From Rheinheimera sp. (lineage in GTDB: Bacteria > Pseudomonadota > Gammaproteobacteria > Enterobacterales > Alteromonadaceae), in the NCBI GenBank assembly GCA_008015325.1, contig SSFI01000002.1:1-45778 (forward strand): a DNA stretch of 45,778 nt, written 5' to 3'. The notes beneath the pieces were generated by a model that was given only the letters and a program-made list of their open reading frames with translations, ran no database searches and had not been told where the DNA came from. How positions within the stretch are numbered: position 1 is the first letter of the stretch; every line of letters begins with the position of its first letter. The translations under genes were made by a program, and so were the position numbers. Positions 19,551 to 34,071 of this stretch are shown here, piece after piece.

Positions 19551-22391
19551 ATGCAACAGTCAAAGTCCTCTGTCCCCAGATTTACACTTTGTGCGCTGCT
19601 GGTCGCGCTGGCGCCGCAGCTGCAGGCACAATCACAAAACCCACCTCAAGCCACTGACAAGGTCAAGCCCGGTGTAGAGCGGATCGCCGTGACCGGTAGC
19701 CGTATTCGCCGTACTGATTTGGAAACTCATACGCCGGTGGTCAGTATCAGCAGCGAAGATATCGTCAAATCTGGTGCCGTTAACGTCAACCAGCTGCTGA
19801 ACCAGTTGCCGGCCATGATCCCGGCTAATGGCCCGCAAACCTCGAATACCGGTGGATATGCCGGCACCAGTACCCAGGATTTACGCGGCTTGGGTGCTAC
19901 GCGCACGCTGGTGCTGGTCAATGGCAAGCGCCATGTGCCGGCAATTCCGGGCACCAGTATTGTCGATGTGTCGTCGATCCCCACAGCTCTAATTGAACGG
20001 GTCGACGTGCTGACCGGTGGTGCTTCTGCCATTTATGGCGCCGATGCGGTGTCCGGCGTCGTCAACATCGTGCTGAAAAAACAATATCAGGGCACCAGCC
20101 TGACCAGTTCCTATTCTGGCGCCGCTGCCGGTGATGGCCAGCGCGCTTACCTGAGCCTGACGCATGGCCAGGACATTGAAGATGGCAATCTGGTGTATCA
20201 CCTGAGTTATCACAGCAGCAAAGCTATCGAAGGCCGCGACCGGGCTTATGTTGCCAATGATTTGTCATATCTGACTAATCCGGACAAAACCGCCAGCCCG
20301 AAGTATCTGCTGGGCCGTTTTGTCTCGATGTATAACAGTAATCAGCGCAGTTACCTGCAAGGCGACCGTATTTTCCGTCAGGATGCGCAGGGCAATTCGG
20401 TGGCGATGTTGCCGGACGGCGTTCGCGTGACTGACGACAGCAGTTATTCGCTGGCGGGTATTGGCCTTCGCGATGACTATAGCCAGTTTTATTCGCGGTA
20501 CGAATGGGCACGGCTGGCGGTGCCAGAGGATAAACTCAGTGCAAACCTGCTGTATCAGCAAGAAGTGCGGCCAGATCTGACTTTGTCGGCCGATGTGAAA
20601 TACGTGCATACCGATTCCGAAAGCCGGGTGGCCCCTTTGGTTGAATACGGCGTCACGCGCCTGCCAGCCAACTACGCCTTTTACAATGCGGCGCAAAAAG
20701 CTGAAGTGACACGCACCGGACAAGGGCTGTTTTTCGCCGGTCATTTCCCGGAAATGGGCCGTCAGGGCAGTGATTATGCCTATGATTTGTATCAGACGGT
20801 ATTAAGCCTGGAGGGCCAGCTTGCCGGTGATTACCGCTGGCAAATGTCGGCGCAGCGCGGCGAGACGCGGCTCGACAACACTATTCTCAATGATTACAAC
20901 GAAGAACACTGGCAAAAAGCGGTGTGGGGTAGTTATACCGATGCGGAAACTTACCAGACCCGGGTCTGTGGCACCGGCTGTGTACCGATCAATGTGTTCC
21001 AGCCGCTGAGTGCTGAGGCTATCCGTTACCTGAAACTGGACCCACACCAGGCGCAGGAAAAAATGACGCAAACTGTGCTGAGCGCCAGCTTGGACGGGGA
21101 TTTATTCAGCCTGCCAGCCGGTAATGTCGCGTTGGCCGCAGGTCTTGAGCATCGGCGTGAGCGCAGCGAATCCACGCCATCCAACGTACAACTCGCCGGG
21201 ATTGGTGCGATGAACTACCGCGCGCTGCCGCAAACCGGCCGTTATCATGTGTCGGAACTCTTTGCCGAACTGCGGGTGCCATTACTCAGTGATTTACCGT
21301 TGGCGCAGCAGCTGGACCTTAATACCGCCTGGCGCACCGCCAAATATAATCTGGCCGGCACCAATCACAGCTGGACCGCCGGTTTAGACTGGACACCGCT
21401 GGAGGGCCTGAAAATTCGTGCTTCGCGTGCCAAAGCGGTGCGGGCACCGAATATCAATGAAATTTTCCAGCCACAAAGCCAGGCCTGGAATTATGTTTAC
21501 GAACTTTGCTACAGCGCATACCGGGACAAAGGCTCACAGTACCGCCAGGACAACTGCAACAAACTGGGCCTGAGTAATCCGCCGAATTATTACAACGACG
21601 CGCTGATCCTGACCCAAGGCAATCCGGCGCTGGAAGTAGAGCGGGCTTATACCTTTACCGGCGGGCTGGTCTGGTCGCCGCAGTTTGCCGAGAACCTCAA
21701 TCTGACCGTCGATTTCTGGGACATTAATCTGCAGGATAAAATCGGCACTTTGCCGTGGGACCAGGTGTATCCGAATTGTATTGACGGCTCGTCACTCGAT
21801 TCCGTGTTCTGCCAGCTGATCGAACGCAAAGACGGTTATATGCAGCTGAACCTGAGTTACTTAAATCTGGCGCGGCACAGCACCCGTGGCGTGGATTATG
21901 CGCTGGATTATCAGTTCCCGCTCAGCAGCAGTTATTTACCAGAAGGCACTATGCTGAAGTTTGCCGCCAACTGGGGCCGGCTGCTGGAACGTAAGCTGCA
22001 GTCTGATCCATCAGCCAAAGTACTGGAAACGCTGGGCGGCATGGCTTATCCGACCTGGCGGGGCCGCAACACACTGACGCTGGATTTGACGCCGGTGTCG
22101 CTGCGGCTGACCGGGCATTATGTCGGCGCGCAGAAACCCAATCCAAGCCGCAAAGCCGAGGAGTATCAGGTGTCGCAGACTGACGCATTGTGGTATCTCG
22201 ATCTGGGCCTGAGCTATTCGATCAGCAATGCTGCCAGCGTCGACCTGCTGGTGTCTAATCTGACCGACCGCGGCACACCACAAGTGCCGGGTGCCAGCAC
22301 TGGCGGCGCCAGCTGGGAAATGGGGTACACTGCAGGTCTGTTTGATACCATTGGACGTTATTATGCGCTGCAGTTTAGCTATCAGTTCTGA
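19551..22391 (+). CDS. TonB-dependent outer-membrane receptor
   Basis: A 946-residue outer-membrane beta-barrel for active import powered by TonB-ExbB-ExbD. The N-terminus is a signal peptide (to about residue 26, LQAQA-type site). A TonB-box-like ERIAVTGSRIRR follows, then the plug domain: TPVVSISSEDIVKSG, LRGLGATRTLVLVNGKRHV, IERVDVLTGGASAIYGADAV and GVVNIVLKK (about 60-180). The barrel fills the rest and ends in FSYQF with the terminal aromatic residue required for assembly. No STN signalling domain is present. This GSRIRR type is abundant in Alteromonadales and Xanthomonadales and is often linked to peptide or glycan uptake. The upstream secreted peptidase favours peptides. The ATG has a GGA ribosome site. 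Confidence 0.93.
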   Translation: MQQSKSSVPRFTLCALLVALAPQLQAQSQNPPQATDKVKPGVERIAVTGSRIRRTDLETHTPVVSISSEDIVKSGAVNVNQLLNQLPAMIPANGPQTSNTGGYAGTSTQDLRGLGATRTLVLVNGKRHVPAIPGTSIVDVSSIPTALIERVDVLTGGASAIYGADAVSGVVNIVLKKQYQGTSLTSSYSGAAAGDGQRAYLSLTHGQDIEDGNLVYHLSYHSSKAIEGRDRAYVANDLSYLTNPDKTASPKYLLGRFVSMYNSNQRSYLQGDRIFRQDAQGNSVAMLPDGVRVTDDSSYSLAGIGLRDDYSQFYSRYEWARLAVPEDKLSANLLYQQEVRPDLTLSADVKYVHTDSESRVAPLVEYGVTRLPANYAFYNAAQKAEVTRTGQGLFFAGHFPEMGRQGSDYAYDLYQTVLSLEGQLAGDYRWQMSAQRGETRLDNTILNDYNEEHWQKAVWGSYTDAETYQTRVCGTGCVPINVFQPLSAEAIRYLKLDPHQAQEKMTQTVLSASLDGDLFSLPAGNVALAAGLEHRRERSESTPSNVQLAGIGAMNYRALPQTGRYHVSELFAELRVPLLSDLPLAQQLDLNTAWRTAKYNLAGTNHSWTAGLDWTPLEGLKIRASRAKAVRAPNINEIFQPQSQAWNYVYELCYSAYRDKGSQYRQDNCNKLGLSNPPNYYNDALILTQGNPALEVERAYTFTGGLVWSPQFAENLNLTVDFWDINLQDKIGTLPWDQVYPNCIDGSSLDSVFCQLIERKDGYMQLNLSYLNLARHSTRGVDYALDYQFPLSSSYLPEGTMLKFAANWGRLLERKLQSDPSAKVLETLGGMAYPTWRGRNTLTLDLTPVSLRLTGHYVGAQKPNPSRKAEEYQVSQTDALWYLDLGLSYSISNAASVDLLVSNLTDRGTPQVPGASTGGASWEMGYTAGLFDTIGRYYALQFSYQF

Positions 22392-22424
22392 TCTGCAGTG
22401 GTGCCACAGCGCCGGAGGTGGCCG

Positions 22425-23552
22425 ATGACAACGGCCACCCTGACCAACATGGCAAAGAAACAGGCATTGCGTCAGCGCCTGCAGCTGCTGCGGCTTAGTG
22501 ACCTGCTGCTGATCTGCGGTTTTAACACGGTGTGTGCGCTGCTCAACAGCCTGACCACCACCAATCATCTGGCGGGTGATCTGGCCGTGTTACTGCTGCA
22601 CTGGCGTGAATATGCGCTGCTGTACAACAGCCTCACTTTCAGCATGTTAGGCCTTTATCTGTGGCTGATGGAGCCACAGACGGCCAGCGTATCCGGCCGC
22701 CGTCTGCTGTATCTGGTGTTTGGCACTTATCTGTTGGCCTTTGTACTTTGTGCCGGTGTGTTTGACTGGTATCAGCGCGATAAAATCGCCGAAGGCCTGT
22801 TGTACATGCTGAACTTTATGGTGTCGGCCAGTTGGTTGTTATTGCTGGCTTTTTACCTGAAACAGCGGGTGATCAGTCCCAGGTTACAAGCGCTGACGGC
22901 GGCGGTGGACGCGACAACGGCAGCCAGAGACCGGCTGGAGGCGGAACTACATCTGCTGCAGGCACAGCTCGAACCGCATTTTTTCTTTAACACGCTGGCG
23001 AATCTGCACAATCTGATTGATCTGGACCCGGAGAAAGCCAAGTTATTGCTGGAGCAGCTGACCGCTTATTTGCGAGACAGCATTCCACAGTTTCGCCAGA
23101 CTTTTATTCCACTGCAGGCGGAACTCGGCATCATTGAACGTTATCTGCAAATCCAGCAAATCCGTTTCGCCGGCCGTTTTCAGTATCAGCTGGATATCGA
23201 CGCCGAATGCCGCCATGTGGCGGTGTTACCGATGGCGTTATTATCGCTGGTGGAAAACGCCATTAAACATGGGCTGGAAAAAACCAGTGGCACTGGCCTT
23301 TTGACGCTGCGGGCTTGCCGCGAACAACAGCAGCTGGTGCTGTAGGTCTGCGACAGTGCAGCACAGCCGAGCCATCATCAAGCCGGTACCGGGCTGCGCA
23401 ATTTGCGGGCGCGGTTAGCGGCGGCTTATGGCAATGAGGCGCAATTTTGCCTGGAAACGCAGGCCGGGCAACAAACCTGTGCCACAGTGCGTTGCCCCTG
23501 GCGGGAAATGACAGCAGCGGAGGTGGCGCGTGGTCAGAGTCCTCATCGCTGA
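22425..23552 (+). pseudogene. LytS/YehU-type sensor histidine kinase interrupted by an in-frame TAG
   Basis: The ATG at 22425 (GGAGGTGG upstream) is preferred over a GTG at 22398. Four membrane segments (about 24-44, 62-82, 102-115, 125-146) lead to a His_kinase region with the phospho-acceptor H185 in LQAQLEPHFFFNTLANLHNL and an N-box LLSLVENAIKHG near 270. A TAG at 23343-23345 ends translation after 306 residues. The same frame continues VCDSAAQPSHH and then GTGLRNLRARLAAAYG, the G-box of the ATPase domain, to a TGA at 23550. Uninterrupted it would have about 375 residues and overlap the response regulator by 23 bases. The truncated form lacks the G-box and should not autophosphorylate unless the stop is read through or is a sequence error. 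Confidence 0.85.
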
Positions 23553-24252
23553 AGATGAAGAAATCTTGCTGCAGAGCCTGCAGCTGAAATTACAAAAATT
23601 CTGGCCACAAGCCGAGATTGTCGCGTTATGCCGCGATGGTCACAGCGCTTTGCAGGCGTTGGAACAGTTGCAGCCGGACGTGGCTTTTCTGGATATTCAG
23701 ATGGGCGCACTGAGCGGCATTGATGTGGCTTTTTTAACCCAGCAGCCTTGCCAGCTGGTATTTGTCACGGCTTATGACCAGTATGCGGTCAAAGCTTTTG
23801 ATAAAGGCGCGGTGGATTATCTGCTGAAGCCTTATTCCGATGCGCGGCTGCAGCAATGTATCAGCCGGCTGCAGCAGCAGTTGCAGCTGGCGCAGAATGT
23901 TCCGGCCAGCGAAGCGCCGGTGCAGCGGCTGAAGCTGCAGACCGGCTATAAAATCTGGCTGCAACCTGTGGATCAAATTCGCTATTTTCGTGCCTGTGGC
24001 CGTTATATCGAAGTAGTGCTGGCGGACAGGACCGCCTTGTTACGCCAGCCGATGCACCTGCTGTTGCGCCAGCTGGACCCAGCTTTATTCTGGCAAATTC
24101 ACCGGAGTCTTATCATCAATATCGCCCAACTCGACCATGTGCGTACCGGCGATGCTGAACAAATGTGGGCATATCTGCATGGTGTGGCGGAGCCGTTGCC
24201 GGTCAGCCGCAGTTTTCAGCATCGGTTCCGGCAGGGTAACAGTGTTGGTTAG
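23530..24252 (+). CDS. LytTR-family response regulator
   Basis: The 240-residue protein starts at a GTG preceded by GGAGGTGG, inside the end of the kinase reading frame. The receiver domain has acidic residues E8/D9 (LIAEDEE), phospho-acceptor D55 in VAFLDIQM, T80 in LVFVTAYD and K100 in YLLKPY. A LytTR DNA-binding domain follows from about 132: KLQTGYKIWLQPVDQIRYFRA, then FWQIHRSLIINIAQL. It forms a pair with the preceding LytS-type kinase and probably controls the receptor cluster or its own operon. Its 3' end overlaps the convergent diguanylate cyclase gene by four bases. Confidence 0.93.
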   Translation: MVRVLIAEDEEILLQSLQLKLQKFWPQAEIVALCRDGHSALQALEQLQPDVAFLDIQMGALSGIDVAFLTQQPCQLVFVTAYDQYAVKAFDKGAVDYLLKPYSDARLQQCISRLQQQLQLAQNVPASEAPVQRLKLQTGYKIWLQPVDQIRYFRACGRYIEVVLADRTALLRQPMHLLLRQLDPALFWQIHRSLIINIAQLDHVRTGDAEQMWAYLHGVAEPLPVSRSFQHRFRQGNSVG

Positions 24253-25301
24253 CAACGCACCAGATTACGACCGTCGGCCTTGGCCTGATACAGCAGCTGG
24301 TCCGCTTGGCGCAGCGCTTCGTCAAAATCGTCACCGCCGCTTTGCACGGCCACCCCGAAACTACAAGTGATCACCAGCTCCGGATGTTGGGGTAAAAAGC
24401 GCTGCTGTGCCACCGCCTGACGGATTTTTTCCGCCACTCGTGCAGCATCAGTCAGCTGAGTATGCGGCAACAGCAACAAAAACTCTTCACCGCCATAACG
24501 GCAGGCGATATCGGGCTGGCGTAATTTACTGCGAAACAACCGGGCGATTTGCTGCAGTACTTTGTCACCTTCGGCATGGCCAAAGCTGTCGTTGATGTGT
24601 TTGAAGTGGTCCAAATCGACCAGAATCAGTGCCATTGGCAACAACAATTCCGGTTGTTGCTGCAGATATTGCGGCATGCTCTGGTCGAGGAAACGGCGGT
24701 TGGCGAGACCGGTTAATGCATCAGTGTTGGCCTGATTGTCTTTACTGCGCTGCAATAAATCCATGCTGTGATGGCTGCGCTCGCGGAAATGCTCGTTAAT
24801 GCCGCAGGCCAGGATTAAGGTCAGCAAAGACGCCAGAAACCGGCTGCTTTCCGCTACCCGGTATTGCGCCTGGCCCAGCGCCGGGCCGTAAAGCACCAGC
24901 ACCAAAATCGCCAGCAGGGTCAGATTCAGGATAGTGCCGCGTTTGCGGCCCAATAACCCATACAAAATCGGCGGAAACGGAAACACCCAAAACAGCGCCG
25001 TCTGTTCAAAACCGCCATGCACGACCAGCCCAATTACAAAAGCCGACACTAAGACGCCTTCAATCAGACAAGCCGTTTCCAGCTGTTGACTGGCATGAAA
25101 CCAGGCGGCATTGAGTAAAAAGCTAAAGGCGCAGCCAAACAGGATAAATTGCAGCAGGTAGTCTTCGCTGAACAAATGACGTAAGCCCAGCACCAGCATA
25201 ATGGCTGAGGTGATGTAGCTGACAAACAGCAGAATGTAGCGGCGACGATTCTGTTCAACAGACAAGGCTTCGGCCAGACCGGCGCGTGAAATAGGCACCA
25301 T
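24249..25301 (-). CDS. Membrane diguanylate cyclase (GGDEF)
   Basis: Makes cyclic di-GMP from two GTP. The 350-residue protein has five to six N-terminal membrane segments (about 22-180) of no named sensor family that I recognise. A GGDEF domain follows, starting DALTGLANRRFLDQ (about 194). The active-site loop is RYGGEEF with GGEEF at 270-274. An RxxD inhibitory site (RQPD, 261-264) lies five residues upstream, so product inhibition is expected. VDLDHFKHINDSFGHAEGD is the substrate/metal region. The signature suggests an active enzyme. It is convergent with the response regulator gene. Confidence 0.95.
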   Translation of the reverse strand: MVPISRAGLAEALSVEQNRRRYILLFVSYITSAIMLVLGLRHLFSEDYLLQFILFGCAFSFLLNAAWFHASQQLETACLIEGVLVSAFVIGLVVHGGFEQTALFWVFPFPPILYGLLGRKRGTILNLTLLAILVLVLYGPALGQAQYRVAESSRFLASLLTLILACGINEHFRERSHHSMDLLQRSKDNQANTDALTGLANRRFLDQSMPQYLQQQPELLLPMALILVDLDHFKHINDSFGHAEGDKVLQQIARLFRSKLRQPDIACRYGGEEFLLLLPHTQLTDAARVAEKIRQAVAQQRFLPQHPELVITCSFGVAVQSGGDDFDEALRQADQLLYQAKADGRNLVRC

Positions 25302-25361
25302 GCAGTTTCCTTCCGCTAAGAATGCTCCCAGTATTGAGTCAAGCGGCGGGAAAACACAATG

Positions 25362-25619
25362 TCAGGCTGTGTTTTTTTTCAGCAGATAACGATAAGGCAA
25401 GGCACTGGTATCACTGGCAATTAATTCGTGATCCATAAAACGGCAGAACGCCGGAATATCGCGGGTGGTGGCCGGGTCGTCGGCGATGATCAGCAAAGTT
25501 TCACCAGCCTGCATTTTACGGATAGTAAGTCGTGTCATCATCACAGGTTCAGGGCAACGCAGGCCCAAAGCGTCGAGTTGCTGGTCGGCATCAGCGAACA
25601 AATCAGCAGCAGGGGACAT
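25362..25619 (-). CDS. tusA: Sulfurtransferase TusA
   Basis: TusA receives sulfur from the cysteine desulfurase IscS and passes it to TusBCD for 2-thiouridine in tRNA, and to other sulfur-using pathways. The 85-residue protein from ATG 25619 has the invariant [19 protein letters not shown] with acceptor Cys22, and ends RYLLKK. A TTG two codons upstream is a weaker start. It lies between the diguanylate cyclase and fadA, with a terminator hairpin separating it from the latter. Confidence 0.93.
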   Translation of the reverse strand: MSPAADLFADADQQLDALGLRCPEPVMMTRLTIRKMQAGETLLIIADDPATTRDIPAFCRFMDHELIASDTSALPYRYLLKKNTA

Positions 25620-25693
25620 CAGCAAAACTCCGGTTCAGATCCAAAAGCGGTATCGTAACGGCGTAGCCGACTGATTTCAAATCCCGGACAAAA

Positions 25694-25717
25694 CAAAGGC
25701 AGCCGTAGCTGCCTTTG
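25694..25717 (-). terminator. Terminator after fadBA
   Basis: Perfect 10-base arms CAAAGGCAGC / GCTGCCTTTG (25694-25703, 25708-25717) close on four bases. In the minus direction they are followed by a T-rich stretch, ending the fadBA transcript 30 bases after fadA. Confidence 0.8.
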
Positions 25718-25746
25718 TTATCAGGTGTCATCAGGTTGAATTCGCC

Positions 25747-29084
<3,338 letters not shown>

Positions 29085-29136
29085 GGATGTTCTCCTTCGT
29101 CGCGTAGGTGACAGATACTTTTTTGAGATCGTCGCA

Positions 29137-29151
29137 ACAGGTCAGATGAGT
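29137..29151. promoter_or_regulatory. Weak candidate FadR-type site
   Basis: ACAGGTCAGATGAGT, about 55 bases before fadB, matches a palindromic ACTGGTCAGACCAGT-like FadR consensus at 12 of 15 positions. It could act on both fadBA and the divergent slt gene, but the match is imperfect. Confidence 0.25.
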
Positions 29152-29260
29152 CTTGTGCGTAAGCAGTGTGTCGCGGTTCAGGAAAAAATTCAACCGTTAT
29201 TTAAACGAGCGTTTGAATTGGCCGGCGACAACCAACTAACTATAGGTGGATTTTCGAAAC

Positions 29261-31174
29261 ATGGGGCAATTGAAGTCCGGGTTGGCAGTGTTGGTTTTGT
29301 GGTGCGGTGCTGTGGCCCCCGCATTGGCCGCGCCGTCAGACGCCGTATTGCGCGAACGTTTTTTGCAGGCCGAGAAAAAAATTCACAAAGTGCCGCTGGC
29401 GCAGGCGGAAAAAATGCTGCGCGATTTACATGCGTACCCGCTAAAACCCTATATTGAACTGGAATATGTCAGCCGTTCCTTGAGCAATACTGAGGCGGTA
29501 CAGAAATTCCTGCAACAATATAAAGGCACCCCGCTGGAATGGCCGCTGAAAAAACGCTGGCTGCTCTATCTTGCCGGAGTACAGCTGACGCAGCCATTCC
29601 TGAAACATTACCAGATGGGCACTGACACAGTGCTCGACTGCACGGCATTGCAGCTGCGCCTGCTGAATGAACCACCTGCATCAGTCTGGCCAGAGGTTAC
29701 ACACTTGTGGCTGGACGGCGAATCCTTACCGAAAGAATGCGACCCGCTGTTTAAACGCTGGCAAAAAGCCGGTCAGCGTACACCGGAGGTGGTGTGGGCT
29801 CGCTTAGTCAAAGCCGCTGACGGCGGCGATAGCCGGATCATTCCCTATCTGCGCACGCTGATGCCGGCCAAATTGCAGTATCTTGGCGACAAATGGAAAC
29901 AAGTACTGGAAGAACCTGCTTTGGTCAGCCGGCAGAAATTCCTGCCGCTGAAACACCCGTGGGAGCGGGAGATCCTGACTTTTGGTCTGAAAAAGCTGGT
30001 GTGGAAAAAGCCTGATCAGGCCTTAGCTGTCTGGGCGCGTTACGAAATGGACCCGCATTTCACCAAGTCGCAACGTATTGATGTCGCTCGTAATTTCGCT
30101 ATTGCACTTGCCAGTAAAGACGACAGCCGTGCGGCCAAATTCCTGGCAATGGTGCCGGTCGAGCTGAAAGATGATTTATTCCTGCAATGGCAAATCACCT
30201 GGTATCTGCGTCAGCAACAATGGCCGCGGGTCATCGAAGTATTAAACGAATTACCCGAAGAAACCCGTAAAGACGACAGCTGGCAGTATTGGCTGGCGCG
30301 CGCTTACGAGCAAAGTGGCAACCATGAGCAAAGCAAACAGCTGCTGACCGCGCTGGCCGCGACCCGTGGCTATTACGGTTTTATGGCAGCAGCTAAGCTG
30401 GGGTTACCACCCAGTCTGGCGCATAAACCGGTGCCGGTCAGCAAAGAGCAATATCAGGCCTTTCGTAACAGCGACAGCATGCAGCGGATGCGCGAATGGG
30501 AACAATTAGGCCGCCCCAATGCTGCCAAACGCGAACTGACCTTTTTGCAAAAATACGGCACACCGCAGCAGCAATTAAGTGCAGCCAAGCTGGCCTATGA
30601 CAATGGCTGGTATGACAGAGCCATTTTTGCCTTAGCCGACGCCGGTTATTGGGACGATGTCGAGATGCGTTTCCCGATGGTCTACAACAAAGAAATTCAG
30701 AAACATGCCAAAGCCGCACAGGTTGACCCGGCCTGGGCCATGGCGATCACCCGGCGTGAAAGTACCTTTATTCCAACGGCAAAATCTCCGGTGGGTGCCC
30801 ATGGCCTGATGCAAATTATGCCGCGTACCGCCAAACATATCGCCGGGCGTAACGTGAAGGTGGAAACGCTATACAACCCCAATACCAATATTGATATGGG
30901 CACCGACTATCTGCGCTATCTGCTGCGTGCCAATGACAATAACCTGGTATTTGCCACGGCGAGCTACAACGCCGGTTACAGCAATGTGCAGCGCTGGATC
31001 CCGAAAAACCGGCAGATGGAACTGGATGTCTGGATTGAGACTATTCCGTTTAAAGAAACCCGCGAATACGTCAAAGCCGTACTGGCCTATTATCAGATTT
31101 ACAATATCCGGATGAATCAGGAACAAGACGTGTTTGCGCCGCTGGCAACGATGAAAGTCGGCCAGACTGGTTAA
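29261..31174 (+). CDS. slt: Soluble lytic murein transglycosylase
   Basis: Slt cleaves the MurNAc-GlcNAc bond of peptidoglycan in the periplasm, forming 1,6-anhydro ends. From ATG 29261 the protein has 637 residues with a signal peptide (MGQLKSGLAVLVLWCGAVAPALA, cut near residue 23); E. coli Slt70 is 645. A long helical superhelical U/L domain fills the middle. The lysozyme-like C-terminal domain starts near 475: AITRRESTFIPTAKSPVGAHGLMQIMPRTA with the catalytic glutamate in RRES, and ATASYNAGYSNVQRWI. An in-frame GTG at 29246 is an alternative start. It is transcribed away from fadB, towards pepQ. Confidence 0.95.
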   Translation: MGQLKSGLAVLVLWCGAVAPALAAPSDAVLRERFLQAEKKIHKVPLAQAEKMLRDLHAYPLKPYIELEYVSRSLSNTEAVQKFLQQYKGTPLEWPLKKRWLLYLAGVQLTQPFLKHYQMGTDTVLDCTALQLRLLNEPPASVWPEVTHLWLDGESLPKECDPLFKRWQKAGQRTPEVVWARLVKAADGGDSRIIPYLRTLMPAKLQYLGDKWKQVLEEPALVSRQKFLPLKHPWEREILTFGLKKLVWKKPDQALAVWARYEMDPHFTKSQRIDVARNFAIALASKDDSRAAKFLAMVPVELKDDLFLQWQITWYLRQQQWPRVIEVLNELPEETRKDDSWQYWLARAYEQSGNHEQSKQLLTALAATRGYYGFMAAAKLGLPPSLAHKPVPVSKEQYQAFRNSDSMQRMREWEQLGRPNAAKRELTFLQKYGTPQQQLSAAKLAYDNGWYDRAIFALADAGYWDDVEMRFPMVYNKEIQKHAKAAQVDPAWAMAITRRESTFIPTAKSPVGAHGLMQIMPRTAKHIAGRNVKVETLYNPNTNIDMGTDYLRYLLRANDNNLVFATASYNAGYSNVQRWIPKNRQMELDVWIETIPFKETREYVKAVLAYYQIYNIRMNQEQDVFAPLATMKVGQTG

Positions 31175-31208
31175 GCCGGATCATTCAATGTTTATGTTAA
31201 GCTACTGA

Positions 31209-32555
<1,347 letters not shown>

Positions 32556-32575
32556 GCTTTTGCTTTGTTTGATTA

Positions 32576-32594
32576 GCAGGGGCTTTGCCCCTGC
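32576..32594 (+). terminator. Hairpin after pepQ
   Basis: GCAGGGGC / GCCCCTGC arms (32576-32583, 32587-32594) with a three-base loop lie 20 bases after the pepQ stop. There is no long T-run after them, so efficiency is uncertain. Confidence 0.5.
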
Positions 32595-32677
32595 GTCCCA
32601 TGGTTTATTGTTGATTATTGCCTAGACGGTCTTGCCGACCAGGCAAAACTGAAGGTCAGAAACAACAAAACAAAGCG

Positions 32678-32701
32678 CCTCTGACCGCGCCGGGTCAGAG
32701 G
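32678..32701 (-). terminator. Terminator of the def-fmt-rsmB-trkA operon
   Basis: CCTCTGACC and GGTCAGAGG (32678-32686, 32693-32701) form a nine-base stem that overlaps the trkA stop codon. On the minus strand it is followed by a T-rich tract. Confidence 0.65.
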
Positions 32702-34071
32702 AAAAACGCGCTGACCTGGAACAGGCGTTCGACTTCGCCGATGTGCTTTTTGTCGACTAAGAACAAAATCACATGGTCGTCGGTTTCGATGACGACATTG
32801 TCGTGTGCGATCAGCACTTCCTCACCGCGCACTATGGCACCGATAGTACAGCCGGGCGGCAGTTTCACTTTACCTATCGGTTGACCAACGACTTTTGAAG
32901 TGGTGCTGTCGCCATGCGCGATAGCTTCTATCGCTTCAGCAGCGCCGCGGCGCAGGGAGTAGACGTTGACGATGTCACCGCGCCGGACATGGGTCAGCAG
33001 TGCTGAAATCGTGGCTTGTTGCGGCGATACGGCGATATCGATCTCACCGCCTTGCAGCAGGTCGACATAAGCACTGCGTTTAATCAGCACCATAGTCTTT
33101 TGCGCGCCCATGCGTTTGGCCAGCATCGCTGACATGATGTTGGCTTCGTCGTCGTTGGTGACGGCGAGGAACACATCGACTTCGTCGATGCTTTCTTCCT
33201 GCAACAGCTCCGGATCTGAAGCGTCGCCGGCATAGACCACAGTATTTTCCAGTGTGCTGGATAAATACTCGGCGCGCTCTTTACTGCGCTCAATCAGCTT
33301 GACGCTGTGGGTTTTCTCCAGCGCTTTGGCGAGGCCATAACCGACGTTACCGCCGCCTGCGATCATGATGCGGCGGTAGCTGTTTTCCAGCTTTTGCAGC
33401 TCGCTCATCACTGCGCGGATGTGTTTAGTCGCCGCGACAAAAAACACTTCGTCGTCGGCTTCGATAATAGTGGTGCCAATAGGTTTGATGGCATGACCGC
33501 GCCGGTAGATTGTCGCGACCCGGGCATCAATATGCGGCATGTGCTCTTTCAGCGTTGACAGCGCGTGGCCGACTAACAGGCCGCCATAATAAGCTTTGAC
33601 CGCGACCAAGCTCACTTTCCCGCCAGCAAATTCAACCACCTGCAAGGCACCTGGGTAATCAATCAGCCGGCGGATATAGTCGGTCACCAGGGTTTCCGGG
33701 GCAATAAAGTGGTCGACCGGCAAATCATCTTTATTAAACAGCTTGTCGCGGTATTTGATGTACTGGTTGGTGCGGATACGCGCGACTTTGGTTGGTGTAT
33801 TAAAAATGCTGTAGGCGACCTGACAGGCGACGATATTGACTTCGTCGCTATTAGTAACGGCGATAATCATATCCGCATCTTCGGCACCGGCTTTTTTCAG
33901 GATATCCGGATGGGCACTGTGGCCATGAACCACCTGCAGGTCAAACTTGTCCTGCAGTGCGCGCAGTTTTTCGGCATTGATGTCAACGACTGTGATGTCG
34001 TTTTCTTCCCCGACCAGGTTCTCCGCCAGCGTCGCACCAACTTGACCCGCACCTAAGATAATAATTTTCAT
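32695..34071 (-). CDS. trkA: Trk potassium-uptake regulatory subunit TrkA
   Basis: TrkA is the peripheral NAD(H)/ATP-binding subunit gating the TrkH/TrkG potassium channel. The 458 residues equal the E. coli length. Two repeats are visible, each with an RCK-N Rossmann region: [17 protein letters not shown] (residues 3-19) and [19 protein letters not shown] (about 235). Each is followed by a TrkA-C domain. The ATG overlaps the rsmB stop (ATGA), indicating translational coupling in the def-fmt-rsmB-trkA operon typical of Gammaproteobacteria. Confidence 0.97.
   Translation of the reverse strand: MKIIILGAGQVGATLAENLVGEENDITVVDINAEKLRALQDKFDLQVVHGHSAHPDILKKAGAEDADMIIAVTNSDEVNIVACQVAYSIFNTPTKVARIRTNQYIKYRDKLFNKDDLPVDHFIAPETLVTDYIRRLIDYPGALQVVEFAGGKVSLVAVKAYYGGLLVGHALSTLKEHMPHIDARVATIYRRGHAIKPIGTTIIEADDEVFFVAATKHIRAVMSELQKLENSYRRIMIAGGGNVGYGLAKALEKTHSVKLIERSKERAEYLSSTLENTVVYAGDASDPELLQEESIDEVDVFLAVTNDDEANIMSAMLAKRMGAQKTMVLIKRSAYVDLLQGGEIDIAVSPQQATISALLTHVRRGDIVNVYSLRRGAAEAIEAIAHGDSTTSKVVGQPIGKVKLPPGCTIGAIVRGEEVLIAHDNVVIETDDHVILFLVDKKHIGEVERLFQVSAFFL

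Noticed and set aside
20265-20744. 159-residue minus-strand ORF inside the TonB receptor
   Set aside because: Antisense to a clear receptor gene, with no ribosome site or domain signal.
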